Shown in pieces: positions 15,149 to 22,583 of a DNA stretch of 28,881 nucleotides. Made by a program: the position numbers and the translations under genes. Each line of letters begins with the position of its first letter. The stretch's first letter is position 1. The notes under the pieces are model-generated. The model searched no databases. It saw only the letters and a list, made by a program, of their open reading frames with translations, and was not told the origin of the DNA. Source of the stretch: DAOSWM01 sp035380045 (GTDB lineage: Bacteria > Bacteroidota > Bacteroidia > Bacteroidales > Tenuifilaceae); NCBI GenBank assembly GCA_035380045.1, contig DAOSWM010000039.1:1-28881 (forward strand), written 5' to 3'.

Positions 15149-16063
15149 ATGAAGAATATTATAAATATAATCGCAAATGGAAATGATTTTTTTCAGCTTG
15201 CATTAAAAGGGAAAAGATTAACTCATTGGGTCCTTATACTACCAGTGATTATTATAACCGTTCTATTAAGTGTTTACATATTTGCAATAAGTGCTGATAT
15301 TATTTTCGGAGTTTCTGAAGAATTTAACTATTATAAAACGACATATATCACAACAGGAATGTTTGTTGGTATAGCTTTGTTTATTATTTTGTGGGCACGA
15401 TATTTTGAAAAACGTAAGTTTTATACATTAGGTTTCACGAAAGAAAATGCACTAAAAAAATACCTGAAAGGATTTGGTTTAGGTATTTTACTTTCATCAG
15501 CAGTTGTTGGTCTAATGGCAATATTTGGTGGTGTTGAAGTTGTTCTGAATCCTGAAAACTCTCATATGTTAAAAATAACCATCATAGTTTCTTTGGTTAT
15601 ATTTATTCTTCAGGGAGCAAGTGAAGAAATACTTTTCAGGGGTTGGCTTATGCAAGTACTTGGCGCCAAATACAAACCAATTGTTGGTATAATTGCTACA
15701 TTGATTTTATTTACAGTTTTTCATGCTAGTAACTCCGGATTTAATTTATTGGTTGCCGTAAATATTACTCTTATTGCCATAATAATTATTCTTTTAGTTT
15801 TAGATGGAAAAAGTTTGTGGGCTGCAAGCGGATTCCATTCAAGCTGGAACTGGGCATATTGTAACATTTTTGGGTTTACAATCAGTGGTTCAGATCAAAA
15901 AGAATTTGGTGCTTCTGTTTTATCTCTTAAAGGAGTTGGAGGTACATTTTTAGGAGGTGGTGATTTCGGCCCTGAAGGAAGTATAATGACAACAATAGTA
16001 TGTGTTATCAGTATTGTTTTTCTTTACTGGATGCAATCAAGAAAAAATGAAGTTAGAAGTTAA
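15149..16063 (+). CDS. CPBP-family intramembrane glutamic protease
   Basis: A 304-residue polytopic membrane protein of the CPBP (Abi/CAAX-like, Rce1-related) family. All three signature motifs are intact: EEILFR (E159, E160, R164), FTVFH (F188...H192) and HSSWN (H230...N234). About eight hydrophobic segments are visible. Such proteins cleave prenylated or peptide substrates within the membrane and, in bacteria, often act in peptide maturation or bacteriocin immunity. The neighbouring exported M61-like peptidase and the divergent LytTR pair fit a peptide-processing or envelope role, but that is an inference. The gene starts 8 bases after the M61 stop and overlaps the GNAT gene by 17 bases. 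Confidence 0.9.
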   Translation: MKNIINIIANGNDFFQLALKGKRLTHWVLILPVIIITVLLSVYIFAISADIIFGVSEEFNYYKTTYITTGMFVGIALFIILWARYFEKRKFYTLGFTKENALKKYLKGFGLGILLSSAVVGLMAIFGGVEVVLNPENSHMLKITIIVSLVIFILQGASEEILFRGWLMQVLGAKYKPIVGIIATLILFTVFHASNSGFNLLVAVNITLIAIIIILLVLDGKSLWAASGFHSSWNWAYCNIFGFTISGSDQKEFGASVLSLKGVGGTFLGGGDFGPEGSIMTTIVCVISIVFLYWMQSRKNEVRS

Positions 16064-16478
16064 AGTAGCTAAAACACAAGCTGAGATTTACTCGGCTAAA
16101 AAAATAAGATCCCTTGTTTTTAATATAGAACAAGGGATTCCTGAAGAAATGGAGTTTGATAAAAATGATGACTCAAGCACTCATTTTATAGCACTATTTA
16201 ACAATAAAGTAATTGGAACTGCACGAATCACAATAATTGAAAAAGGTATAGCAAATGGATCACGACTTGCAATTTTAAAAGAATATAGGAATTTAAATGC
16301 TGGCAGATTAATAATGAATAAAATAAAAGAAATTGCAATCCAATTAGGAATTAATAAGATTATTATTGAACCGCACAACTATTTAGAAAAATACTATTCG
16401 CATTTTGGTTTTAAAAGAATTGAAGGTTATCAATCTTTTGGTGATATAAAGCTAATTAGAATGGAAATCTACTTATAA
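16047..16478 (+). CDS. GNAT-family N-acetyltransferase
   Basis: A 143-residue acetyltransferase. The N-terminal pattern IRSLVFNIEQGIPEEMEFDKND followed by FIALFNNKVIGTARI is typical of GNAT proteins, as is the later YYSHFGFKRI strand-loop. The acetyl-CoA loop reads YRNLNAG, where the usual R/QxxGxG/A has Asn in place of the first Gly, a tolerated variant. I chose the ATG at 16047 because the longer frame from 16002 lies inside the CPBP gene and encodes an unrelated hydrophobic leader. It overlaps the CPBP gene by 17 bases, indicating cotranscription. The substrate is unknown; it might acetylate a peptide or small molecule handled by the two upstream proteases. No terminator is visible downstream. 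Confidence 0.85.
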   Translation: MKLEVKVAKTQAEIYSAKKIRSLVFNIEQGIPEEMEFDKNDDSSTHFIALFNNKVIGTARITIIEKGIANGSRLAILKEYRNLNAGRLIMNKIKEIAIQLGINKIIIEPHNYLEKYYSHFGFKRIEGYQSFGDIKLIRMEIYL

Positions 16479-16518
16479 AAATTATTTTTTTCAGCTCTAT
16501 CTTCAATTAATGATTTTA

Positions 16519-16536
16519 TTACTGCCTTAGCAGTAA
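16519..16536. promoter_or_regulatory. hip operator 1 (distal palindrome)
   Basis: TTACTG-N6-CAGTAA, perfect 6-bp arms over 18 bp, centred at 16527.5. It is the first of three equal sites upstream of hipB. The 18-bp span equals that of the known E. coli HipB operators, although the half-site sequence differs. Confidence 0.75.
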
Positions 16537-16589
16537 ATACACGTACTATATTCTTATTTTCTCAAATTTTAATCTATAAACACATATTA

Positions 16590-16607
16590 TTACTGCCTAA
16601 ACAGTAT
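16590..16607. promoter_or_regulatory. hip operator 2 (middle palindrome)
   Basis: TTACTG-N6-CAGTAT, with one mismatch in the right arm. It begins exactly 71 bases after operator 1 and 71 bases before operator 3. The spacer CCTAAA is intermediate between those of its neighbours. Confidence 0.75.
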
Positions 16608-16632
16608 TTTTATCGATTTTCACATAAAATAA

Positions 16633-16663
16633 TTGGAAAATTGAATAATAACATATATTTTTA
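16633..16663 (+). promoter_or_regulatory. Candidate promoter of the hipBST operon
   Basis: TTG at 16633-16635 and TATTTTTA at 16656-16663 (one mismatch to TAnnTTTG) are separated by 20 bases, the usual -33/-7 spacing of Bacteroidota. The -7 box runs into the first bases of operator 3, so HipB bound there would block the polymerase. AT-richness makes chance matches possible. Confidence 0.4.
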
Positions 16664-16678
16664 CTGTTTAAACAGTAA
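16661..16678. promoter_or_regulatory. hip operator 3 (promoter-proximal perfect palindrome)
   Basis: TTACTGTTTAAACAGTAA is a complete 18-bp palindrome with no mismatch. It ends 6 bases before the hipB start codon, overlapping the putative -7 box and leader. It is the best-conserved of the three sites and the probable primary autorepression site. Confidence 0.8.
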
Positions 16679-16684
16679 TTTGAT

Positions 16685-16924
16685 ATGAATTATATACAAT
16701 ATCTAGGTGATATTATTAAATATCATAGAAAAAAGGCTGGACTAAGTCAAAAATCATTGGCTGATATAGCGGGTGTAGGGAAAACAGTTGTATTTGATAT
16801 TGAAAAAGGAAAAGAAACAGTACAGTTTAAATCAATTATTAGTGTGCTAAAAGTTTTAAATATTAGTTTAGAACTTAATAGTCCATTAATGGAAAAATAC
16901 AATAAAGAAAATGAGAACAGCTAA
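16685..16924 (+). CDS. hipB: HipB-like XRE-family antitoxin/repressor
   Basis: A 79-residue protein that is almost entirely an XRE/Cro-type helix-turn-helix domain (about 5-62), with LSQKSLADIAGVGKTVVFDIEKG as the recognition region. It is the DNA-binding component of a Hip-type toxin-antitoxin operon. HipB proteins bind operator palindromes in their own promoter and hold the kinase in an inactive complex. The three TTACTG palindromes directly upstream are its likely sites. The C-terminus is short and charged (KYNKENENS). Its stop overlaps the hipS start by 14 bases. In the tripartite HipBST arrangement, HipB is the repressor while HipS carries much of the antitoxin activity. That is family knowledge, not seen here. 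Confidence 0.9.
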   Translation: MNYIQYLGDIIKYHRKKAGLSQKSLADIAGVGKTVVFDIEKGKETVQFKSIISVLKVLNISLELNSPLMEKYNKENENS

Positions 16925-17222
16925 AGTATACATGCATAGCAAGTTGGCTGGTTACTTAATTGAGGTTGAAAAAAATAAAAAGTATAAGTTCAACTATGAT
17001 GATAACTATAATGGTGAACCTATCTCATTAACTATGCCTGTTGAATTTAAAGAATTTAATTTTAATTCTTTTCCACCATTTTTTGATGGTCTATTACCTG
17101 AAGGTATACAGTTGGATGGTCTATTAAGATTTAAAAAAATAGATAAGGATGATTATTTCAGCCAACTAGTTGCTATTGGAGCAGATATGGTAGGTGCTGT
17201 AAGTTTGGAGGAAATGCTATGA
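16911..17222 (+). CDS. hipS: HipS-like protein (detached HipA N-terminal subdomain)
   Basis: A 103-residue protein equivalent to the N-terminal subdomain of HipA. It begins with a VYMHSKLAGYL strand pair, continues with ISLTMP, and has the signature FPPFFDGLLPEG (residues about 54-65) found where HipA reads F.NLLP. In classical HipA this domain is fused to the kinase; here it is a separate gene. In the E. coli O127:H6 HipBST system, the corresponding small protein is the antitoxin that neutralises the kinase. The active-site-inserting tryptophan described there has no counterpart, since this protein contains no Trp at all. It overlaps hipB by 14 bases and shares an ATGA stop/start with hipT, so tight translational coupling is expected. 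Confidence 0.88.
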   Translation: MRTAKVYMHSKLAGYLIEVEKNKKYKFNYDDNYNGEPISLTMPVEFKEFNFNSFPPFFDGLLPEGIQLDGLLRFKKIDKDDYFSQLVAIGADMVGAVSLEEML

Positions 17223-18145
17223 GCAAATGTCCTATTACATATGAAAATTGTGAAGGGAAATACTCTAAGAATGGACTTAAAATTCTTTCACGTAATCTTG
17301 TTGAATTAAAAGATTTAAATTACTCTGCTGACGAACAAAGACTTGAAGCCGCAAAACGCGCAACTAAAATGTCAATACAAGGTGTGCAACCTAAGTTGAG
17401 CGCTATTCTAAATATTAAGCAATCAAAATTTGAAATTGTAGATATAAAAGGAAAATACATATTAAAACCACAACATCATATATATCCACAACTGCCAGAA
17501 AACGAAGATTTAACCATGAAAATGGCATCAAAATGCGGAATTGATACTCCAATACATGGAATGGTTTATTCTAAAGATGGCACATTAACATACTTTATTA
17601 AAAGATATGATAGAGTTGGCAAGAATAGTAAATTACACGTAGAAGATTTTGCCCAATTAGCTGGACAAATGAGAGATACAAAATATAATTATACTATAGA
17701 AAAATTGATAAAATTAATTGACGATTACTGTACCTTTCCTCAAATTGAAAAAATTAAATTCTTTAAGAGATTTTTATTCAATTTTCTAATTGGAAATGAA
17801 GATATGCATCTTAAAAACTATTCCATTATTTCTCAAAATGATAAAATTGAATTGTGTCCAGCATATGATTTTCTAAATTCTAGCATTGTCCTTGGAAAAG
17901 ATATTGAAGAAACAGCTTTAAGCATTAAAGGTAAAAAGAAAAGTCTAAATAAAAGTATTCTTATAGATTATTTGGGAGAGGAAAGATTGAATCTTAACCA
18001 AACAGTAATTAACAAGACTCTTAAAGAACTTCAAAATGCAATACCTTTATGGTTTGATTTAATAAATAATTCCTTTCTAAGAAAAGATCTTATAGAAGAT
18101 TACACTGAACTTTTAGATAAAAGAATACAATTACTTGAACTTTAG
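17219..18145 (+). CDS. hipT: HipT-like Ser/Thr kinase toxin (HipA kinase core)
   Basis: A 308-residue HipA-type kinase lacking the N-terminal subdomain, hence HipT rather than full-length HipA (440 residues in E. coli). Seen motifs are the Gly-rich loop MSIQGVQPKLS (51-61) with S52 at the known autophosphorylation position, the ATP lysine K83 in YILKP, IKRYDR (127-132), catalytic D195 in IGNEDMHLKN and metal-binding D217 in PAYDFLN. All key catalytic residues are intact, so an active kinase is expected. In E. coli, HipT phosphorylates and inactivates tryptophanyl-tRNA synthetase, whereas HipA targets GltX; the target here is unknown. It is the last gene of the operon, with no clear terminator in the 50 bases before the convergent DUF3108 gene. 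Confidence 0.9.
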   Translation: MSKCPITYENCEGKYSKNGLKILSRNLVELKDLNYSADEQRLEAAKRATKMSIQGVQPKLSAILNIKQSKFEIVDIKGKYILKPQHHIYPQLPENEDLTMKMASKCGIDTPIHGMVYSKDGTLTYFIKRYDRVGKNSKLHVEDFAQLAGQMRDTKYNYTIEKLIKLIDDYCTFPQIEKIKFFKRFLFNFLIGNEDMHLKNYSIISQNDKIELCPAYDFLNSSIVLGKDIEETALSIKGKKKSLNKSILIDYLGEERLNLNQTVINKTLKELQNAIPLWFDLINNSFLRKDLIEDYTELLDKRIQLLEL

Positions 18146-18195
18146 TTTTAGTTACTTTTCTGATAAAATTGAACAAACTGGTTAAATCTTGAAAT

Positions 18196-19008
18196 CTATT
18201 TTTCAACAAGCGCAGTTAAAGGATATTTCAATCCATCCATTCCGGTAATTACAGCTTTAACCGAGCCAACCAATATTTTTGCTTCGATTAAAACCGGAAC
18301 ATGATTCTGATCGTCGGTTACCCAAACAAACATATCCTCTCCCCCTTTAAAAATTGTTCCTTCAACCAGCATTGCCGAAAACTTGATTGTGTTGAAAATT
18401 TCTCCATTGTGAGTTTTCAGCTGTTCCTTTCCAAGATACCGGATATACAACTCGAAAACTTCGTTATCAACCGCCATTGTTAACGGAATGGTTTCTCCAA
18501 TTTTTCTATTATCAAAATTTATTGTCCGACAATAGTAAATTGCAGTGAGCACATCAAAAGTACACGGTTTTAGGGGAAGAATTTCCTTTTTAAAAGGTCG
18601 GTCGCTGGTTTGGCTAATTATATCCAGTTTGCTTTTGGAATGGTCAAAAACATAACGATTGTAGGCTTTAAATCCGCCCTCATAAGTATCGCGCTCAAAC
18701 CAGAATGGTTTTAATGATGCAGTATCTGCAATCGACTCGAACCTGTCGCGAACTTTGAAAAACCAATCGTACTGTTTCAAGCTCCAACCTTTTGACAGGA
18801 AATGGAACGCTGGTTTGCCAGCGTAAATGGTGTCGGAAACCGTAAAAACCACATCGCCGGCATTAACCCAAATAAAACCCCAATTGTACACGGCTCTGTA
18901 CGTAACTTTTTCCCCAGCTTTGAAGGGAATGCTGGTAACATTGCACTGGTTTTCCTGTGCAAAAAGATTTGCTGATAAAAGAATTAATATGAGCAGGAAA
19001 AATCGCAT
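18196..19008 (-). CDS. DUF3108-domain periplasmic protein
   Basis: A 270-residue exported protein. A signal peptide (about 1-17, ending ANLFA before QENQ) is followed by a DUF3108-type beta-rich domain. Its first part, IPFKAGEKVTYRAVYNWGFIWVNAGDVVFTV, is characteristic, as are the later FWFERDTYEGGFKAYNRYVFD and FVWVTDDQNHVPVLIEAKI. The family is conserved in the periplasm of Gram-negative bacteria, without an established activity. The gene begins 18 bases after the DUF368 gene and is presumably cotranscribed, which points to a role in envelope lipid or cell-wall metabolism by association only. It is convergent with hipT. Confidence 0.85.
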   Translation of the reverse strand: MRFFLLILILLSANLFAQENQCNVTSIPFKAGEKVTYRAVYNWGFIWVNAGDVVFTVSDTIYAGKPAFHFLSKGWSLKQYDWFFKVRDRFESIADTASLKPFWFERDTYEGGFKAYNRYVFDHSKSKLDIISQTSDRPFKKEILPLKPCTFDVLTAIYYCRTINFDNRKIGETIPLTMAVDNEVFELYIRYLGKEQLKTHNGEIFNTIKFSAMLVEGTIFKGGEDMFVWVTDDQNHVPVLIEAKILVGSVKAVITGMDGLKYPLTALVEK

Positions 19009-19026
19009 TTGAAAACAAAGTTACTT

Positions 19027-19962
19027 CTACTTGGTTTTCTCGGCCAGCTTTTCAATTAATACTATTGTGAGTACTCCGCCCACCAAAATAGCAAGGGCAA
19101 CAATTACCTCGAGAGAAAAGTTTCCCGGAATAAAAAAATCGTACCCTTGAACCAGTTTTTCTCCGTTCTTAAGAATAAAATCGCCAGCCTCATCAACTCG
19201 GTAAACGGGAAGTTTCCAGGGCCAAAGAATGCTCAGTGAGCCAAGTATAAAACCGGTAAGTGTAGCAATTGTTTGGTTCTTATACTTCTTGTAAATCCAT
19301 GAGAGAAGATGAGAGAATGCAACCAAACCAAATATTGCTCCTAAAATTACTGGAAACAGAACCGATACATTCGCATCGTTCACAGCATCAATCATAACTA
19401 GCTCATAATTTCCCATAAGAATCAGAACAAACGATCCGGAAAGTCCTGGTAGAATCATGCTGCAAATTGCAACTATTCCGCAAAGAACCAAGTACAGGAA
19501 CGAATCATCAGAAGTGGCAGGATTCATAAACGAAACCCAGATTGCAAACGAAGCTCCAATAATAAAAGTTAGAATTACGCTGAAAGTCCATTTACTTACA
19601 GTTTTTCCAACGTAGTAAAGCGATGCGAGTATTAGTCCGAAGAAAAATGACCAGATATAAACCGGATAATTTGTAAATAAATATTCAAATATTCGCGCCA
19701 AAGAAACTACGCTAATAACCATTCCTAAGAAAACTGCAAGTAGGAAATAGAAATCAATATGATCGAGCAGTTCCCTGATTTTTCCTTTGAAAAGTAATCT
19801 GAGCGCAACAATATCAATTGATTTGATTGCATTTATAATTCGTTCAAAAATTCCGGTAATCAGCGCAATTGTTCCACCCGAAACTCCGGGAATAACGTTA
19901 GCTGCTCCCATTCCTAATCCCTTAAGGGCATTAACCAAAAAATCTTTAATTCCGTTGAACAT
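19027..19962 (-). CDS. DUF368 (PopT-type) undecaprenyl-phosphate translocase
   Basis: A 311-residue polytopic inner-membrane protein of the DUF368 family. The two internally related signatures are present: GAANVIPGVSGGT near residues 19-31 and MILPGLSGSF near 165-174. These are separated by about four helices each, an inverted-repeat-like layout. Family members (PopT) were shown to recycle undecaprenyl phosphate across the membrane for cell-wall and surface-polysaccharide synthesis. It is the first gene of a two-gene unit with a DUF3108 protein. An exact TATCTTTG -7 box lies at 20035-20042, implying a leader of about 65 bases that includes a small hairpin (19993-20012, stem with one mismatch and a four-base loop). 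Confidence 0.88.
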   Translation of the reverse strand: MFNGIKDFLVNALKGLGMGAANVIPGVSGGTIALITGIFERIINAIKSIDIVALRLLFKGKIRELLDHIDFYFLLAVFLGMVISVVSLARIFEYLFTNYPVYIWSFFFGLILASLYYVGKTVSKWTFSVILTFIIGASFAIWVSFMNPATSDDSFLYLVLCGIVAICSMILPGLSGSFVLILMGNYELVMIDAVNDANVSVLFPVILGAIFGLVAFSHLLSWIYKKYKNQTIATLTGFILGSLSILWPWKLPVYRVDEAGDFILKNGEKLVQGYDFFIPGNFSLEVIVALAILVGGVLTIVLIEKLAEKTK

Positions 19963-20034
19963 AGTAAGTTAATTAAAACAATAAGAATATTTTTCATCAC
20001 GTAAGTGAAGAAGTTTCATTTAAAAAAAGTTGTA

Positions 20035-20042
20035 CAAAGATA
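20035..20042 (-). promoter_or_regulatory. -7 box of the DUF368-DUF3108 operon
   Basis: Read on the minus strand, TATCTTTG matches TAnnTTTG exactly. It lies 3 bases after the end of the preceding histidine kinase gene and 72 bases before the DUF368 start codon. The -33 region would fall within the kinase coding sequence, where no clear TTTG is found at the ideal distance. Confidence 0.45.
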
Positions 20043-20045
20043 ATT

Positions 20046-22022
20046 CTATTTACTGATTGGGAGAGTAAAGCCAAATATACTTCCTACGTGAGCTTCACTT
20101 TGGTAAAACATTTCGCCTCCGTGACGCTCAACGAAATCTTTGCAGAGTATCAATCCTAGTCCTGTTCCGGGTTCCATCTCCGTTCCGTGGCTACGAATTT
20201 TTGAATCGATTCGGAAGAGTTTTTGCTGATCGTCTGGGGAAATGCCAATTCCATTGTCCTTCACCTGAACTTTTACAAACGAATCCTGAATTTCAGCAGA
20301 AATTGTAACGTTTCCTCCCCGATGAGTAAATTTTATTGCATTGCTTACAAGGTTACGAATAACAGTTGAAAGCATGTTCCGGTCGGCCATTAACTTAAAA
20401 TCTTTCTCAACTTCAACCGAAATATTGATATTTTTAGCCTGAGCATTCCCTTGCACAACCTCTATCGTGTTAACAATAACATCGGAAAGGGAAAGGTTTT
20501 CTGGCTTAAACTCAATTGAACCTACCTGCGAACGTCCCCATTTTAGTAGGTTCTCAAGCAAATCGTACATATTTCCGGCAAGTTGGCCGACCTGAAAAAG
20601 GTTCTCCTGAATTTCCTCCTTGGGAAGTTCAGCTAATCGTTCCTGAATAACATCGATAAAACCGATAAATGCAGCAAGCGGATTCTTTAAATCGTGGGCA
20701 ATAATCGAGAAGAATTTGTCTTTAGTTGCGTTAATTTCCTCAAGTTTCCTATTCTGCTGCTCAATAAATATATTCTTCTCACGCAGCTTATTATTCGATT
20801 TTACCTTTAATCTGTAGTTAAAAAGAATCACTACAACAACTAAAAACGACAATACACTAATATATACCAAGTACTTACGAACAATTCTATACTCCTTTTC
20901 GGTTTGCTCCAGCTGGTATTTCGATGCAAGATCGGCAATTTTTTCGTCCGTTTCCTTGCTATTTAGGCTGTCAACCAGAGTATTCTGCTCATTCAGCATT
21001 TTAAACGCTTGCTCAAAGTTTCCCTGCCTCTCATAAAACTCAATTAACGCATAGTAGGAGCTAATTTGTAGGGGTAGCGAGTTGGTTAGCTTCGCATTTT
21101 CATGAGCCATGTTGAAATAGGTTGAAGCTTTTTCGATGTTACCCTCATCAAGAAACATGAAACCAACGTTCACAGCCATGCGTGAAATTCCCCAGGTATT
21201 CGATGCTTTCTGGTAATGGGTAAGAGCCTCCTCAGCGTAACGCATTGCCTTTTCGTTGTCGTTCTTCAAATCGTATATTGCCGAAATATTTTGCGCTGCA
21301 AGCCCTATATCAGCTAACTTGTCGGTTTGTTTAAATATTTTATACGCCCTCTCATAATGTTCAAGGGCAGGTTCAACCTCATTCTTAAAGTAATGGATAT
21401 TACCAATGTTGATTATGGCCATTCCCTGATTGCTGAGGTTTCCGAGTTTTGCAAAAATCTTTTCTGCTTTCTGGTAGTTCTCAAGGGCTAAATCCAATTT
21501 CTCGTACCTCATGTTTATTAAGCCTATGTTGTTGTAAGCAGCAGCAATGCTTCCCTCGTCCCTGTTTTCCTTCGCATACTTCAACGATTCCATGTGCGAT
21601 TCAAGGCTCTTATCGTCTTCACCCAAATAGTAGTAAACATTCCCCATCAGCCTATAGATACCCGAAAAATGTTTTGAATTATCGGTTTCAGCGGCAAAGT
21701 TTAGCGCATAATTGTAGTATTCGAGAGCCTGATTGTACTTACCGAGCTGAGTGTAAATATCACCTATCTTTTCTGCTTGACGAATTATTAACTCTACGCT
21801 ATCAATTCCTAACGACTCTTCGTACGCAATAATTAAATACTCTAAACCTTGCTCAAGGGAATCTCCTGAAAATGTTTCTGCTAACCTATTTAAAACTTCA
21901 ACTCGTTCTAACGGTTTCAAATTATTCAACCGTTCATTTGAACTATTATCGTTTTGTGCGAATCCAGAATAAAATGCGAAGAGAGTTACTATAAATAATG
22001 CAATATGTTTAATAATTTTCAT
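20046..22022 (-). CDS. TPR-sensor hybrid-type histidine kinase
   Basis: A 658-residue membrane kinase. A signal peptide (about 1-22, ending FYSGFA before QNDN) precedes a periplasmic TPR array (about 80-345). One transmembrane helix (about 385-404) and a short coiled coil (to about 430) follow. The HisKA domain has H443 in FFSIIAHDLKNPLAA, and the HATPase domain shows an N-box NLVSNAIKF, DNGIGIS and GTGLGL motifs. There is no receiver domain, so the partner regulator is elsewhere. The TPR-TM-kinase layout parallels the TPR-TM-SpoIIE protein at 6795-9008. It is upstream of the DUF368 gene by 83 bases, but a separate promoter appears to serve that operon. Confidence 0.93.
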   Translation of the reverse strand: MKIIKHIALFIVTLFAFYSGFAQNDNSSNERLNNLKPLERVEVLNRLAETFSGDSLEQGLEYLIIAYEESLGIDSVELIIRQAEKIGDIYTQLGKYNQALEYYNYALNFAAETDNSKHFSGIYRLMGNVYYYLGEDDKSLESHMESLKYAKENRDEGSIAAAYNNIGLINMRYEKLDLALENYQKAEKIFAKLGNLSNQGMAIINIGNIHYFKNEVEPALEHYERAYKIFKQTDKLADIGLAAQNISAIYDLKNDNEKAMRYAEEALTHYQKASNTWGISRMAVNVGFMFLDEGNIEKASTYFNMAHENAKLTNSLPLQISSYYALIEFYERQGNFEQAFKMLNEQNTLVDSLNSKETDEKIADLASKYQLEQTEKEYRIVRKYLVYISVLSFLVVVVILFNYRLKVKSNNKLREKNIFIEQQNRKLEEINATKDKFFSIIAHDLKNPLAAFIGFIDVIQERLAELPKEEIQENLFQVGQLAGNMYDLLENLLKWGRSQVGSIEFKPENLSLSDVIVNTIEVVQGNAQAKNINISVEVEKDFKLMADRNMLSTVIRNLVSNAIKFTHRGGNVTISAEIQDSFVKVQVKDNGIGISPDDQQKLFRIDSKIRSHGTEMEPGTGLGLILCKDFVERHGGEMFYQSEAHVGSIFGFTLPISK

Positions 22023-22184
22023 AATTTTAAATTGATTTTGATAGCATACTTATCGACCATCAAAAAATGTACAATAACTTGAATTTGTTTTACTCAATTT
22101 AAATAAAAATGTTGTTAAACTTTGCAATATAATATCAAATATATTGTTTTTTAAAGAATTATGAGAGTATAATTTTCACCAATT

Positions 22185-22583
22185 ATGAAAAATGATACAA
22201 TTATAGAACTACTCCTTGAGCAGGGAAGCTCATTAAGCGAAAATGAAAAAACGAAGGCGAAGGGTTCCTTCGATCCCATTTACCTCGACGAAAGAATTTC
22301 ACAGCACAAACGCAAAGGACGCCTCCAAAGCTGGTTCTACTTCATCCTGTTTGCTGTTGCGATACTTAGCACTATGGCTCTGCTGGCATCGAGCCTATTT
22401 AGCCCAGAAACCATGCTGGTTGTGAAGGGAGTTGTAATTGGACTATTCGTTGCGCTTATCATTCTTCTGCCTAACGCTTTCAGCGATTACAAGAAGAATC
22501 AACTTTTGATTAAATTGGTTAAAGAGATTCAACTTCTTGAAAAAGATTCAACTACAAAAGAAAATGCTTCCAAAGTGGAGTAA
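22185..22583 (+). CDS. Small two-helix membrane protein of unknown function
   Basis: A 132-residue protein not recognised as any family. The hydrophilic N-terminus (about 1-48, with FDPIYLDERISQHKRKGRL) precedes two hydrophobic helices (about 50-70 and 78-98). A charged, coiled-coil-like C-terminus (KLVKEIQLLEKDSTTKE) follows. The topology suggests both ends are cytoplasmic. Its last 20 bases overlap the EFR1-type gene, so the two are probably coupled. A near-consensus TAATTTTC box lies about 12 bases before the ATG, and AAACTTTGCA lies further upstream. The function is unknown; context links it to a membrane-associated iron-sulfur flavoprotein. Confidence 0.75.
   Translation: MKNDTIIELLLEQGSSLSENEKTKAKGSFDPIYLDERISQHKRKGRLQSWFYFILFAVAILSTMALLASSLFSPETMLVVKGVVIGLFVALIILLPNAFSDYKKNQLLIKLVKEIQLLEKDSTTKENASKVE

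Noticed and set aside
16002..16046. Longer N-terminus for the GNAT protein
   Set aside because: The extension is the out-of-frame shadow of the last CPBP transmembrane segment; the ATG at 16047 gives a standard GNAT N-terminus.
17991..18008. A CAGTAA half-site inside hipT considered as a fourth operator
   Set aside because: The opposite half is absent (ATCTTA instead of TTACTG), so it is not a palindrome.
22125..22146. CAATATA-N8-TATATTG dyad upstream of the small membrane protein gene
   Set aside because: It consists almost only of A and T in an AT-rich leader, so a chance dyad is likely.
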